A stretch of DNA of 64,000 nt. Origin: Acanthococcus lagerstroemiae. Its lineage: Eukaryota; Arthropoda; Insecta; Hemiptera; Eriococcidae. The stretch is taken from positions 26,977,266-27,041,265 of the forward strand of contig CM063114.1 in assembly GCA_031841125.1 (NCBI GenBank), given 5' to 3'. The position numbers and the translations under genes were made by a program. The notes under the pieces were generated by a model. It searched no databases and was not told where the DNA came from. It saw nothing but the letters and a program-made list of their open reading frames with translations. Shown piece after piece: positions 48,400-60,549 of the stretch; positions within the stretch are counted from its first letter, which is position 1; each line of letters begins with the position of its first letter.

Positions 48400-49345
48400 A
48401 GGATGTTAAGGTAGGTGAGGAACGTGAGGAAGAGAAGCATAAACTGGATAGGGGACTGAGGGCACGAGAGGTCGTGTAGTGAGGTAGGTGTTTCAGTCGG
48501 TTACGAACCAACTTGGAAGCCGGCTAGGAGAGGAGTATGTGGAACACGGTGAATGGGTCTATGGAGTGACACAGAGAACACGTGGAAGGCTTTAGGCCAG
48601 ACAGGAAAGAAAAACAGGTCAATCTGGTGTGGTCTATTCTCAGATGAGTGAGGATCGATACAACCGGCGGAAGGAAGATAAATTAGAGGAGGAGCAGGGC
48701 TGATGGTCTGATAAGGAGGAACGTTGAGGAGGACAGAGTCCATTTCTTCGTTACTGTGCGAGGATCATATTTCGTAGAAGGAATTTTATGTCGGAAGTGA
48801 GGGTAAGGGGAGATTGGCAATTGGGAAGAAGTTCCTGGCGGCAGCACCCACCAGTTCGTTGCCCTGCATTCCAGCGTGTCTGGAAAACCAAACGAAGGAG
48901 AGAGGGATGTTGTTTTGGGATAGCGAGTAACATACGATGTGAATACGCTGGACAGTGGGATTAGAGGGATAGAGGTATTGGATGGACAGGGTTTTCAGAT
49001 CCCTTTCATGAAAATTCTTGAGATTGGGTTGTGTCATGGGATAAAATACCTACATCAGAGCTTACACTTCTTTATGTGCTAGTTTTTTCAGAAATTCGTG
49101 AGAAATGGCAACCTGTGGATGCGGATGACAGTGAGTTGAGAGAGTCCGTGAAGAGGAAAATAGAAGAGGGGAGGAGGAGAAGTTTTAGGAAAGATGTAAC
49201 ACAGAGGTAGATTGCGTTGAGCTTAGCGGTAAAGATTGAGTGGGTTTCCATATGAAATGAAAGAATTTTTTATTGACAGAGTAAGCACCAGGTACAGAAG
49301 AGTTGATTTTAGAGCCATCAGTGAAGCAGAGTGGTAAAGGAGGAT
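48400..49345 (-). mobile_element. RNase H and C-terminal region of an I/Jockey-type retrotransposon
   Basis: Minus strand: LPLCFTDGSKINSS (FTDGSK at 49308-49325), FTAKLNAIYLCVTSF, IFLFTDSLNSLSSAS, NNIPLSFVWFSRHAGMQGNELVGAAAR, then LRIDHTRLTCFSF and DPFTVFHILLS. These are the RNase H blocks and the H-T-R-L-T and HIL zinc-knuckle-like region in the order found in I-type elements. The catalytic Glu (AEL) reads Lys and the last Asp region reads GNELVG, so the enzyme would be inactive. One frameshift near 49040; stops elsewhere. Confidence 0.85.
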
Positions 49346-49719
49346 TGAGATGTGAGGGATTGGATTTTTATTTGGTGTATTGTTGAGGCAGTGCAATTTT
49401 TACCTTTCATGTGGCAAAATACAGTTTCGAAATGGCAAAGAAAGTATTTCTTTCTCATGGTCTAGGAAGCTACCGAAAAATACTAAAAGTGGGGAACAGT
49501 TGGAGGGGAAGGGAGGGTTTGGAGGGATTCAGTTTTTAATTTTGGAAAAGCTTTTTTCAGTTTTACACGGTTGATGTTTAATAACTTTCTCAAGAAAACT
49601 CTGCAACATCAATATCAAAAAATAAAGCACGTTCCTGCTTTTTTGTTTTCCTAATGGTTGGGGTCCTCTTTTTTTACTATCGAGTTTTTATGTACCCTAG
49701 CCATATCCACTACATCAGG
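49346..49719. other. Non-coding, no recognised gene
   Basis: Possibly more of the retrotransposon on its 5' side, but no domain is recognisable. Confidence 0.35.
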
Positions 49720-50062
49720 AAAGATACCTCGAGTCACTCTTGCTGAGACTGTAAGCACGATGTAAAACCATCTTCCTATATGTTTCTTTTACACACGATT
49801 ACGTTCACCTTTACATTTTAAACCACAAGCACCACTGTCAAAAGCAAACGCGATTCACTCTTGTATATTTCGAACATCGATTGATAAGACAAGCGCCACT
49901 GTCGAGAGTATCGAAAGCAAACACGATTCATTCTCGTGTATATCGAACATTGATTGATAAAAAAAAAGAGCCAATGGAAGACAAACACAAACCACTGATG
50001 TCACGCGTCGCGTGGAACTATTTTTCCATTGTACAAGGCTTGGCTGCGCTGACCCTAAAAAA
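49720..50062. repeat. Family G copy 2 with internal duplication
   Basis: Matches 42390-42645: CTGTAAGCACGATGTAAAAC, TTACACACGATTACGTTCAC, CACTGATGTCACGCGTCGCG, and the end GGCTGCGCTGACCCTAA. A segment around GCGCCACTGTC-AAAGCAAACGCGATTCA is duplicated here. Confidence 0.7.
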
Positions 50063-51113
50063 TTTGTGTTGTACCCTTATGGCTCATGCTTTATTTGAAT
50101 ATCAAATGCCCTGGCACACTCAAACGGTTAGCTACAGGCCTGACTGTGTGTCTGCTGGACACTGATACAAAAATAAACTCTCGCACCCTCTATAGTGCAC
50201 CAGATTTATAGCCTCAAAATTTTGATCATTAATGGGCGCTTGACCAGTAAGTGGCACTTTACCTTATGGATTACAGATACACCCGGTCATTCATTTTTTT
50301 CTCGCAGATTCCTTTTATTTCGAGGCATCTATGAAAATTTTTAATTGCCAGGCTGAAAACCCTCTAGGAAATTGAATTATTCCTGCGCCATAAGCAGTCT
50401 ACAGATTACTGAAATCGTTCGTGGCTGGAACAGAGTCTATTGAAGCCTTCCAAAGCGTATAAAGGATCATTTCCATAAATGCTCTGGAAAGACAAAAATT
50501 TTGGGAACATTGGGAATCTATTCAAATTCCTTCACAAATGTTGTAAGTATCTCATACCTTTGCGCAATAATTTGCCTCCACATTGCTCTCTTCTTCACAG
50601 TGAAACGAAATTGTTCGACTCGGCCCAAACCCAGAAGTACCCTTTGAACAGTAGCTAACAACCAGGTCTTTTGTATCGGTATTTCCCTTCGTTCCGAAGG
50701 AAAGGGAGAGTGAGCTGTAGAGAAGAGACGTGCATACCAAAAAATTTGTCTTCTTACGCTGCAATCGAACTACTGTTATATTATATCAATGGTTTCCATT
50801 ACATTTTCGTTAACAGAAGCTGGGTTTGATAGGAGCTTGGAAGAAAGGAGTCTCGGAAGGAAAGTAGATTCGATTTCCGAGATCTCTCAGGTACTCGTTC
50901 CGGGTATGACGAGGAAAAACAAAAGTAGTGGTACTTCTCGAAATCGGTAGGCGAGAATGAAGAGACTCGTTGCTCTATTTTCTTACACCCACGATCTCGA
51001 TATTGAAAAACGCAGTGAACCAATTTATTTATTTCACCCGATTCATTTCACGTGCCCCAGTTTCCGATCACCTATAACGAATACGGACTAGACCACCATG
51101 AATGAACGAGTAG
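50063..51113. other. Non-coding; CpG-retaining tract from 50790
   Basis: No transposon similarity seen after 50063. It may hold the promoter of the candidate transcript at 51114-52720. Confidence 0.3.
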
Positions 51114-51325
51114 AAAAAATCGTTTATAAATCGTAAAATAAACGTGGAACTTCCGGTGCACAGCGGTCAGTCCAAATTGTCTCATGCTTTAACGCACCAT
51201 CAAAATTTACTTAGCGTGTTATTGGGCTTATTCTACCATCCGAGAATGAGGATAACAACCCGAAAGCAGATAATATGGAAGCACGAGCCTCATAGAGTCT
51301 ACGAAGCGTGCAGTTGTCAAAACGG
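51114..51325 (+). other. Candidate exon ending in a strong splice donor
   Basis: An open frame runs from 51114 to a near-perfect donor (AACGG followed by GTAAGT at 51326). An internal ATG at 51246 would give 26 codons ending ...YEACSCQN. I recognise no protein family. The surroundings (50800-51560) are apparently transposon-free and keep CpG dinucleotides. If spliced to the acceptor at 52427, the frame does not continue into the hydrophobic reading of that exon, so it may be noncoding or a different pairing. Confidence 0.25.
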
Positions 51326-52427
51326 GTAAGTATGACATTTTACGTCAACTGTAATCGGATGTAATAACGTGTTATTTACTTTGGACTTACGTTCGAGAAG
51401 TTCAAACGTTAGTAGGTAGCCGAAAACTTGCGAAGGGTTTGAAACTGCCTATAAGAATGCATTTCTTTTTCTCGTGTCACAAATTACGAAGTTTGATTGA
51501 CGTAGAAATCCACGACCAGTGAACCCAAAATCTATTCGATCACAAGCGTCTAGTTTCATCTAGAAGAACATTTTCGAATTAGCTAGAGTAAGAGGTACAA
51601 TAATTATGGCCCGCCCTAAGATTTTTCTTAACTCGACTCAAAATTATCCGATTTTAATGAGCAGTGTGTCAAAAGGTGAGGCATATAGGTACATATAGTC
51701 TAGTTTTATGGATACATTATTTTTATTTTTTTTAAAACTGTGTATTTCCCACTATCGCATTTTTGTGAAATTGAAAATTGAGATATTTATATGGACCTAG
51801 GAGTAAATATGAGCCCCCTTAAAAACTTTTTTTTTTAAAATCACAAAAACATTCGTTTTATTACAAAAAAAAAAAAAAATATTATAACTACGAACAGTAT
51901 TTACAAACGGAAAAGTTACTTTCAACTCTTGAACACTCGATTTGAGCTCATGACACCTTGAGTACACTGAATCGAATCGTCTCGGTACTTATTATCTTCA
52001 TATAGTCCCCGCCGCTGAAGCGTTTGCAGACTTCATCGAAATTCGGCTTTTACACACTTTTAGTTCATTATCATCATCATAGGGTGAGTCTTTTAGCGAG
52101 AGCGGATTGTCAAGATTTCCGACGTCCAATTTTTTTTTTTTTTAAACAATAAATGAAAATTTTAACCATATTATGTGAATATTTGTGAAATACCACACAT
52201 ATCATTAGATAGTAGAATTTTAGTTACTTTCTCTCATTCTTTCCAGTTTCTTCACATTTACTAATCTTCGAAATAAATGAACTTCAAAACTTCGCAAATT
52301 TTAACAATGCGAATTGATACAACATGGTGAAAAACAAAGAACATTACACAGCATCTGAAGAATTAAACCGGAGCACCAAAAACGTTAGTAGAACAAAATG
52401 TTGCTTTGTTCAATTATCATGTTTCAG

Positions 52428-52720
52428 GATCAGTTCGCCAGGAGCGTTAGCAGTAGTTCCTATAGGGGGCGATCCATATTTATACATTGGTTCATAATTG
52501 TACCGTTGACTCTATTTATATCATTCGTTGTTTCGAAAATGGTGAACACGAACAATGCAAACAACATCAACGGCCAGCCCTCTTATTAAGCATCCTAATT
52601 CTGACATAGGTACTCAGTTTCCATTTCCATGTTCGCATATTTTTTCAATTTAAAAATTCGTGTATCGAAGCCATGACCGAGCCCCAACACACCGAAATAA
52701 AAACACTGATTTTATTGAAG
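52428..52720 (+). other. Candidate terminal exon with membrane segment and poly(A) signal
   Basis: A good acceptor (pyrimidine tract then TTTCAG at 52422-52427) is followed at phase 0 by 53 codons to TAA at 52589. The peptide has a Ser/Arg stretch, a hydrophobic segment IFIHWFIIVPLTLFISFVV that could span a membrane, and an Asn-rich tail ending NGQPSY. AATAAA lies at 52696-52701, about 105 bases after the stop. Acceptor, open frame and poly(A) signal together look like a last exon, but the upstream partner is unknown and no family is recognised. Confidence 0.3.
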
Positions 52721-53794
52721 CTTCCCTCCTTAAAATAAGAAGTGTGCTAAAAGTAAATAAGAGGAGGTGCGTGTCTAGCAGACATCAACGTACGTAAAAA
52801 CATCATCAGTCTTGGAAAATAGAAATAGACTGATAGAATAAAACATTTCATTTTACACATATAACGAGGAATAGATTGAATTGGCTTTGTGTGTAATATC
52901 CAAATAGCGTAACAAGCTAGACATCAACGAACATGGTACCTGTGTTTGATTTACACTTGATAAATTGAATGCATATCGATTTCACAACAGCGCCGTTATA
53001 ATACAATGTACTCGAAATCACTTGTATCCTCTTGACAGACAGTGCCTGACACACAACAGGCTCGTTATAAGTACGATGTGCGCCCGAAATATTCCCACGT
53101 GCTTGATGTTTAGTATATTGCTTACTCGTACAATACTTACATCGAAACAAACGTGATACGACTGAGATATTTGGAATTAACATGAATTTTTCAAGGCTTC
53201 AGTTAAAAGGAATAAATTATTTACAGGGGAACACAGCTACTGGTAGACATTATTACTAAGACCTGGGGGGGGACGCAAAGGGGGCGTCATGAGTAGTTAA
53301 AGTATTCCCCGCATAAGGCCTCACCATTCTAGAAGCACACCCTTGCTCTCAATGGACGTTTTCGCGGAGCACTGTCCATAGGGACACTGAACTGGACACG
53401 AATGTAAATATTTTCTCCCTCCATTTTCTGTGGAGTTGGTCATCAGTATGGTAAATCTGTAGCACAGCCGGCAGCTTTTATTTTTCTCGTTTGGTGTTTG
53501 ACTTAGTTAGACTTTCTTCTCCCTCTTCAGAGTCTTTTGAGGTACCTCTAACCTCCCCGTCCACCTAAAATATTAATTTTCCCATGAGAAGTTTGAAAAC
53601 TTCCATTGGGTGCTAGAGCCTGTGAGCATTGCTAAGGTTGCCACCCGTGATTTGTAGTCTTAATGTATAACCTACGGGAGAATCAGTACATATAGCAGTA
53701 AGCACAGTGTTGCTCGAGTGCTAGAGTAACATTCCAAAATCACACCAAATGAAATAATTTATACGCAAATTGAACGCATGTGGCAATCATGTTA
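52721..53794. other. Non-coding, no recognised gene
   Basis: Nothing beyond short frames and simple sequence. Confidence 0.4.
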
Positions 53795-55300
53795 CAAAAC
53801 GTGTCGGGGGAGCGTTACGGTTTTCGCTCAAGTATACCCACGACTGGAAAAAATCATGTAGACTATGTCTCAGGTGGAGCCACAATTTTGGATTTAGGAT
53901 TAAACTGGTGTCAGTATGCTATCGCACCTAATAAAAAAAATTTCCATGCAAATTTCAATTAACAACACGGCTGCAGACTGCAGTTGCGCAGGGCGCAGCA
54001 AATATCAAGATAAATAAGCACATGGCTGGAAGACGAATAAATTTCCATGGAAATGCCAACCACTGAACTAAACTGTCACCATGAAGAGCTAAATCATACG
54101 GACCGGCTTCGTGTCGGGGGGCATGGAAGTTTCTATTAACAACACGGCTGCAGACTGTAGTCACGCAGGGCGCAGCAAATATCAACCACTGAATTCGTGT
54201 TGGGGGGAGCGTTACGGTTTTCGCTCAATTACACCCATGGCTAGAAGAAAATGGAAATGTCAACCACTGAACTGAATTGTCATCATGAGGAGGTAAAGAA
54301 CTGTGAGCTGAACTGAGCTGGAAATGAGAAAAGAAAAAAAGAAGAACTGTAGTCGCGCAGGGCGCAGCAAAGATCAAGATCAATGAGCACATGGCTGGAG
54401 TTACAGTTTTCGCTCAAGTATACCCATGGCTGGAAGAAAAATAAATTTCCATGGAAATGTCAACCACTGAATCCGTATCGAGGGGAGCGTTACGGTTTCC
54501 ACTCAAGTATACCCATGGCTGGAAGTAAATTTTCATGGAAATATCAGCCATTGAATTGGACGCTGTTAAGCAAAACAGAATCCAGCAACAAAATCTGTTT
54601 TTTGAGAACACATGATTCAAAGTTCACGAGCCATAAAGAACCTATATGACATAGTGTTTACTGATAAGCTGTTTGTATTGGGGTTCAATTTTGGAAAATT
54701 CTACTTTTTATACTCTTTCCAACGATACTAATAACTAATTTTGTCAACAAATGTCGCTTGGTTCTGTTTTGTTTAACAGCGACCAGTTCGTGTCGAGGGG
54801 GCCTTACGGGGGGAGCGTCACAGTTTTCACTCAAGTATACCCAGCTGTAAAAGCATGTAAAATGCTTAAAAAAATCTGTTACTGTTCATTTTCCTTTCAG
54901 TTAGTTCCGTTTTTCGACATTTTATTTTGGCATGTTTATATGCTTTTACCACTGCGTCTACAAATTGAGCGAAAACCGTAACACGAATTCAGTGATTGGT
55001 ATTTGCTGCGCCCTGCACGACTGCAGTCTGCAGCCGTGTTGTTAATAGAAATTTCAATGCCCCCCGACACGAAGCCAGTCTGTATGATTTAGCTCTTCAT
55101 GGTGACAATTCAGTTCAGTGGTTGACATTCCACGGAAATTTATTTTTCTTCCACCCATGTGCTCATTGATCTTGATCTTTGTTCTTTGCTGCGTCCTCCG
55201 TGACTACAGTTTGCGGCCGTGTTGTTGCTGCGCGACTGCAGTCTGTAGCCGTGTTTCTAGTAGAAATTTCCGCAGAATTTTTCTTTTATTAGGGTACAAA
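53795..55300. repeat. Complex direct and inverted repeat array, family H
   Basis: A motif GGGAGCGTTACGGTTTTCGC with CTCAAGTATACCCATGGCTGG recurs at about 53806, 54190, 54400, 54482 and 54811. A second block (CACGGCTGCAGACTGCAGT, GCGCAGGGCGCAGCAAATAT, AGCACATGGCTGG) occurs at 53965 and 54145 and, inverted, at 54995-55250. A family G fragment is embedded at 54557-54772. Overall a large imperfect palindrome with internal tandem units. Noncoding. Confidence 0.7.
54557..54772. repeat. Family G fragment
   Basis: Matches 42061-42315 (ACGCTGTTAAG, AAAATCTGTTTTTTGAGAAC, TATATGACATAG-GTTTACTG, GATACTAATAACT). Embedded in the family H array. Confidence 0.7.
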
Positions 55301-55320
55301 AGCGTGTAAAATGTTACGCT

Positions 55321-55343
55321 ACGTGTCTCTGTAGGAGACACGT
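55321..55343. other. Perfect 9-bp hairpin
   Basis: ACGTGTCTC (55321-55329) and GAGACACGT (55335-55343) with a five-base loop, at the right edge of the family H array. It could be an element terminus or chance. Confidence 0.45.
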
Positions 55344-55604
55344 TTTCGTTTATGTGCCAAAGCAAAGACATGAAAATGTCAAAATGATATTTTTTGTGAG
55401 AGGGGGGGGGGGTGAGTAATGAATCTGTCGCGTGGAAACTCGAGCAGGGTAGGCGGCACGAATTTTCTAATCTAGTTAAGCAACGACCGTTGAACAGATT
55501 CAACGGCTCGGCTGGTTCGGTCTGAGAACCCTCCTTTCAGTGCTTGTTTCGCTTAAGAAACTCAGATCAGCGGAGTTGTTTGGCAGAAATGCCGAACAAA
55601 CGGA

Positions 55605-55853
55605 CAGCCCTGTAGAGAGAAAAAGAGGGCCTGGGGGAACTTCCACGGGTCCCTCTCTCCTTCCAATTCATTTTGTTCTTTAGTCAGATAGAAAAAAATT
55701 ATAAGCTACGTGATAAGAGGTTTCTTTCATGGTGTAAAGAGAGTGATTGCTGATTTGATGTACAGTATGATGTAGCCGTAAGCGTTGAAATTCAGGCCTT
55801 TTAAAAGTATCGGGTCCCCCTGAAAGTCCGGGCCCGAAGTATCCTCCCCTCTC
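55605..55853. repeat. Dispersed repeat family A, copy 2 (inverted)
   Basis: Reverse-complement counterpart of 14323-14576, beginning CAGCCCTGTAGAGAGAAAAA and running through the GCAATCACTC and TCATACTG segments. Confidence 0.7.
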
Positions 55854-55950
55854 GAAGTTGCGAAGGGAATGGTGCTCGGTGAGAGACTGGCACCAGTTGT
55901 ATATTTAAAATTCGTCTTCAGGATGTTTGATATTTAATTTTACCGGAGAC

Positions 55951-56094
55951 CAGTAGCGGATACAGAAAATAATTTCAGGAGGGAGGGAGTCCGAATGAAA
56001 AATGTTATGGACGAAACACAATAGCTCTAGGTCACTACAGACAGATTTAAATATTTCGAGGGGCTTCCGGACTCCCCCCTTGTATTCGCCACTA
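55951..56094. mobile_element. Non-autonomous hAT element, 144 bp
   Basis: Termini CAGTAGCGGATACA and TGTATTCGCCACTA match at 11 of 14. The 8-bp duplication is CCGGAGAC (55943-55950) / CCAGAGAC (56095-56102). Inner arms with GGGAGGGAGTCCG and CGGACTCCCCCC extend the inverted repeat. Very short and noncoding. Confidence 0.85.
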
Positions 56095-59000
56095 CCAGAG
56101 ACCTAGCTGTAGGAGCCTTGGACACGTCACTGTCTGTCACTAGCAGAACCAGGCGGTGTGCACAGTGTGCAGTAGCACACCTGTTCATTTTAAAAAATTT
56201 GCTTGATATAGAATGAAGAATTTTTTTTTTTTTTGGGGGGGGGGGGGGACATTGTCAATTTTACCAATTTGAAAAAGTTAGTATCACCTTTGAAAATTGA
56301 CATACGTTACTTGATCAAAACGTCTGGTTCTGCCAGTGCGTCTGTTTCTGGGCAGCTGAGCACACCCATTTCTAGCATCCTCAATCAGAGATGCCGAGGA
56401 TAGACCCATGCTCCACTTCATGACCCGCTCGTGTACACCAACCCTAACCCTCTCCGAACCAGGAAATGGTGGAGCTGACTCCCTATGGAATCTCACTGTT
56501 AGGATGAATGTTACCAAGATTTTCCAATAATCTATATTTGTGTCTGCATCGTTTTTACTTCAAAATTTGTTTCCCGTTGGTATTTGAGTTTTTCCTTTTT
56601 TTCTTATTTTTTTTTTCATTTATTTATGTAGAGTTTTGAGCCGGAGAATTTAACTGGATAAATTGATAGGAAGAGGAGAGTTGTTTTTGAGTTGGAGGCC
56701 TCTTCTTTGTTGCCGTTGGTCCTCAGGCACGTGTTTTAGTGTGAGTTTTACATTTATTTATTATTGTAGCGTATATGTATGGGTATATGTTTCTCAGAGA
56801 GGAGTTCTGACCGATCATACATGAGGTTCTTATAATTTGTTGTAACATTTTCCCCTGATTTGTGTTTTGAGTCACGTATGCTGGGTAGTTTTATTTTTTA
56901 AATTTTACTCGAAGAGAGGCTACAAACTAGAGTCACCTGTTTTTTAAATTTATTTTTTATTTGTTTCCCGCTATGTTTTATATATTTGGTTTTGCCTAAA
57001 TAATTTTTTGGTTTTATATTTTCTCTCCTACTTGTTTTTCAATTTATATTTTAGTTTTTCTTTTCTGCGGCTATTACTTTCGTTCTTATTTCTTATTAGC
57101 TACAACTAAATATATTAAGTGTGAGTTTTATGATATACAACTTAATCGGTTAATTATTCTTTCAACAAAATTTTTTGTGCATAGGCGGAAAGAAGTAAGA
57201 AGAAAAAAAAACTGTCGGATAACAGAATCTGGGACTTGGAAGATTTTCATTCAGATGTACAGTTTAAAGAAATTCTCAGACATCAAAATCATTAAGTTGA
57301 CTATCTATATTCCTACATGAAGTTTATCCATTGAATTCAGATATGATTTCTTATTCTGAACGAAATCTGTTAAGTATCACTCGATGCAGCTCTTTCCATA
57401 CTACATATTGTGCCAAGAAAATATTTTTACAAAAAATGTGACTGAAGCTGGTTTGCTACATATTACAGTTCAATTATTATTCGAGTTCAAAGCTTAAGAC
57501 TTTTCAGTTTTCAGTATTTTAATTTACAGCACAAAAACTCTCTGGCACTGAACGGCTGGTTCATAGCTTGTTACTTCTACTTCACTCCATTTTCCAGTTA
57601 ACGCCGGCCATAATATGAAATTATAACATTAAAAGAACTTAAATTTATTCATCAGTGAAGACTGATAATCCTTTTGGGTTTTTTCAGTAATTCTCTAGGG
57701 TAACCCTTCTCTTAAAAGTACAAAAATTCCACAGAAAATCAAGTGAACATTTCAGTTTTTTAATTAGCAGTTTTTGTTTGGTGTTTTTGAGAGCATTTTG
57801 TATCATAAATAGGTAAGAGTTCTCCACTATTATGGGTTATTATGTCTCATGAAATTTTCATTATATCTTATTAGACATATGATACAAGTATAGACACCAG
57901 GAAACAAGAAACCGAGACAAACCATAAAAATAGAAGACACAAGGCATAAAGTTAGAAACACAGAATCAAACACGTGAGTGTGAGATCATCATTACTAAGG
58001 CTCGGATTTTTATGCTCGGCAAACGATAAAATATGTGCTTATTTTTCAAAAAAAGATGCACATACGCTAAAAATCAAAAACATGTACAATATGCACGAAA
58101 AAAAATAAATAAATAAATAAAATAGGTATGAGTATTATTATTTTGCATGGCTTTAAAAAGTCTATTAATTGATAGTTTCAGATATAAATTTGCTTTTATT
58201 ATGGTCGTAAATAGGTGCGTAAATATTAACAATGAAAATGTCTATTATCAGAACGAAGTACTAGAACGTGAAAAAACAGTGTTACTATTTTGACATTTTT
58301 GAAATTTAAAAATAAGAAAATTACAGTTACTCAGAAATATGGGCTAAAACGGAGAAAATGGCCAAATATGTCATGACTTTGCACAAAGAAAGGTCCAAAC
58401 ATGCAAAATAAAGGATTTTATCCAAAATGAGCGAAAATATGCGCTAACGTATTGATGTCATTTTACTTAGAATCCGGCAAAATGGATTAATTCATTGATG
58501 CATATCGTACAAGAAATGACAAAAGAAATCAAACGTTTTCATGAAAATCCGTGCTCTAATCATTAGCTTAATCGTACCAAAATTTCCACAGTGACTGTGT
58601 TTTTTAACAATAAATTTCCACGGAAACTGAAATGGGTAAGATAGAAAAGAAGAAAGAAAAATCTATTACAAAATCAGAAATACACAAAAGTAATCTTTTA
58701 TTTAATATATTAGTAGAAATATTCATTATGTTTTACTGTTAATAAATTGAACTCATAATTCTGATCAAATGAAAATTAGTAATTCATTTATTTTAATTAA
58801 TAATTTACCACGGTCAGTTATAATAACATTAAATTTGTAAGCAAGACAGTAAATTAATTATTAATACTATTATGAATAAATTATGTTCCAAATTAATTTA
58901 AAAATTATATTTTTGAAGAAGTAAAAAGATTACATGACAATATGACCCTCCTTCACTTTTGATGTGAAAGCATAGATCTGTCTTCCTGCTATCGTTCGTT

Positions 59001-59333
59001 TTCTTTTTCACTCTACTTCTAGCTGTTTTTATTAGTTTGAAGTAGGTTCCAATTTGGGCTCATGAAACCTGATGTCTTTTTACTTCCATTAAACAAGACA
59101 AAAAAAAAAAAAAAAAAAAAAAAAAAACGAGAACCAACCTATTAGTTACCTACTAGTAAAGTTAGTCAATTATAGACAGATTCGAACTAGAAATATAATT
59201 TTATAAACTAACATATTCGCGAAAATAAAACTTCAAAATAACTCTTTAGAACTGAAGTTACAGCGTTACAGCGTTTCAGAATTGGAAAACATAATGAATG
59301 TGGATTCATTAGGTTTTCAACTTTTTCATTCGC
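56095..59333. other. Non-coding, extremely AT-rich; homopolymer T/G junction
   Basis: 56221-56249 is a run of T directly followed by a run of G. 56284-56517 has a relatively GC-rich minus-strand frame that I do not recognise. 57000-59330 is AT-rich without genes; a poly-A run lies at 59100-59127. Confidence 0.4.
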
Positions 59334-59900
59334 CAATATTGTGATAACATGAAGGAAAAAGATTTTTTTGCAATTCGACAAAGTAATGTCAAGTTAAAGG
59401 TAAAAAAAAAAAAAAAAAAAAAAAAACATGGTGTTTTGGAAATAAGTTTTTTCACTAGTAAATATATGATGATTACATAAGGAAAAATGATTTTTTGCTA
59501 TTCGACAATGAGATAAGTTGAAAGTTCCATCACTGGACTGAAAAAAAAAATGCATTGTGTTTAGGAAAAGAGGTTCTTCATTAGCAAGTATGGTGATCAA
59601 TGGAGTATATCAGCAAATACGATGATTGATGGAAAATATATTTTGTTTGCAACTCGGTAAAAAGATTTGACGAGTTAGTTCCATCATTTCATTCCAAAAG
59701 AAAGAAAAGAGAAGAAAAAAGTGTCTCGGAAATGAGTTTCTTATTAAAAAATAAGATGATAATATAACGGAAAACTATTCTTTTGCAATCCACAAAGAAT
59801 TATTGATGTGCTTGGGGTGATGTGTAAGGGGTTCCATTACCCGATTTCAAAAAATGCCAGAAAAAAAAGAAAAAAAGAAAAAAAAAGAAGTTTTGTAAAA
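59334..59900. repeat. Four-unit diverged tandem repeat, each with internal A-run
   Basis: Units near 59334, 59456, 59585 and 59748 share a GTGATAACAT-AAGGAAAA start, TTTTTTGCAATTCGACAA, AGTTCCATCA, a poly-A or A/G run, and TTGGAAATGAGTTTCTT. Spacing is 120-160 bases. Noncoding. Confidence 0.65.
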
Positions 59901-60470
59901 GTATCAACATAAATAAGTAAATAAGTATTTCACTGATAACTAATGAGAATGAAATAGGTAAAAGGCAAGTACTTACAAGATACTGAAGAAATAGAAGAAA
60001 AAATCATACGACAGAGGAGGGACAAAAGATGAAAATAATCCTACAGAATAGATATAAATACAAAAAAAAAAAAAAAAAAAAAAAAGAATTAGACATGGCA
60101 AAAATGAAAGAAAATATCACAAGAGACCATCAACGTACATACATATATACAAAAACAGAATGGAAAAGGAAGGATAAGTGTTACCAGTATGAGAAAAAGA
60201 ATTGATAAAAATAGGTACTTAATAAAGAATACCTAGACCAGAATAAGTTCATTTATAGATATGTGAAGAAATGACTGAAATAGAACAGATGACAACAAAC
60301 AAACCAATTTCGACCATTAAAAAAAAAAAAAAAAAATAATAATAATAATAATAATATAAAATTATATAAGTTTGACTTATAAGCAATACCTGAGACTAGA
60401 ACATCAAAATTCTGTACACGATTATTCCTTGAATTATCATTAAAAATATATTTTGAAAAATTAAATAACT
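59901..60470. other. Non-coding AT-rich tract with poly-A runs
   Basis: A-runs at 60062-60085 and 60320-60336, the latter followed by TAA repeats. No gene. Confidence 0.5.
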
Positions 60471-60516
60471 TTTTCCGAGCCCATAGCTCGAGAGTGTAGC
60501 TCCGTGACTCAATAAT

Positions 60517-60549
<33 letters not shown>

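Noticed and set aside
56284..56517. 77-codon minus-strand frame in a GC-richer patch
   Set aside because: No recognisable domain; may be a decayed element but nothing supports a gene.
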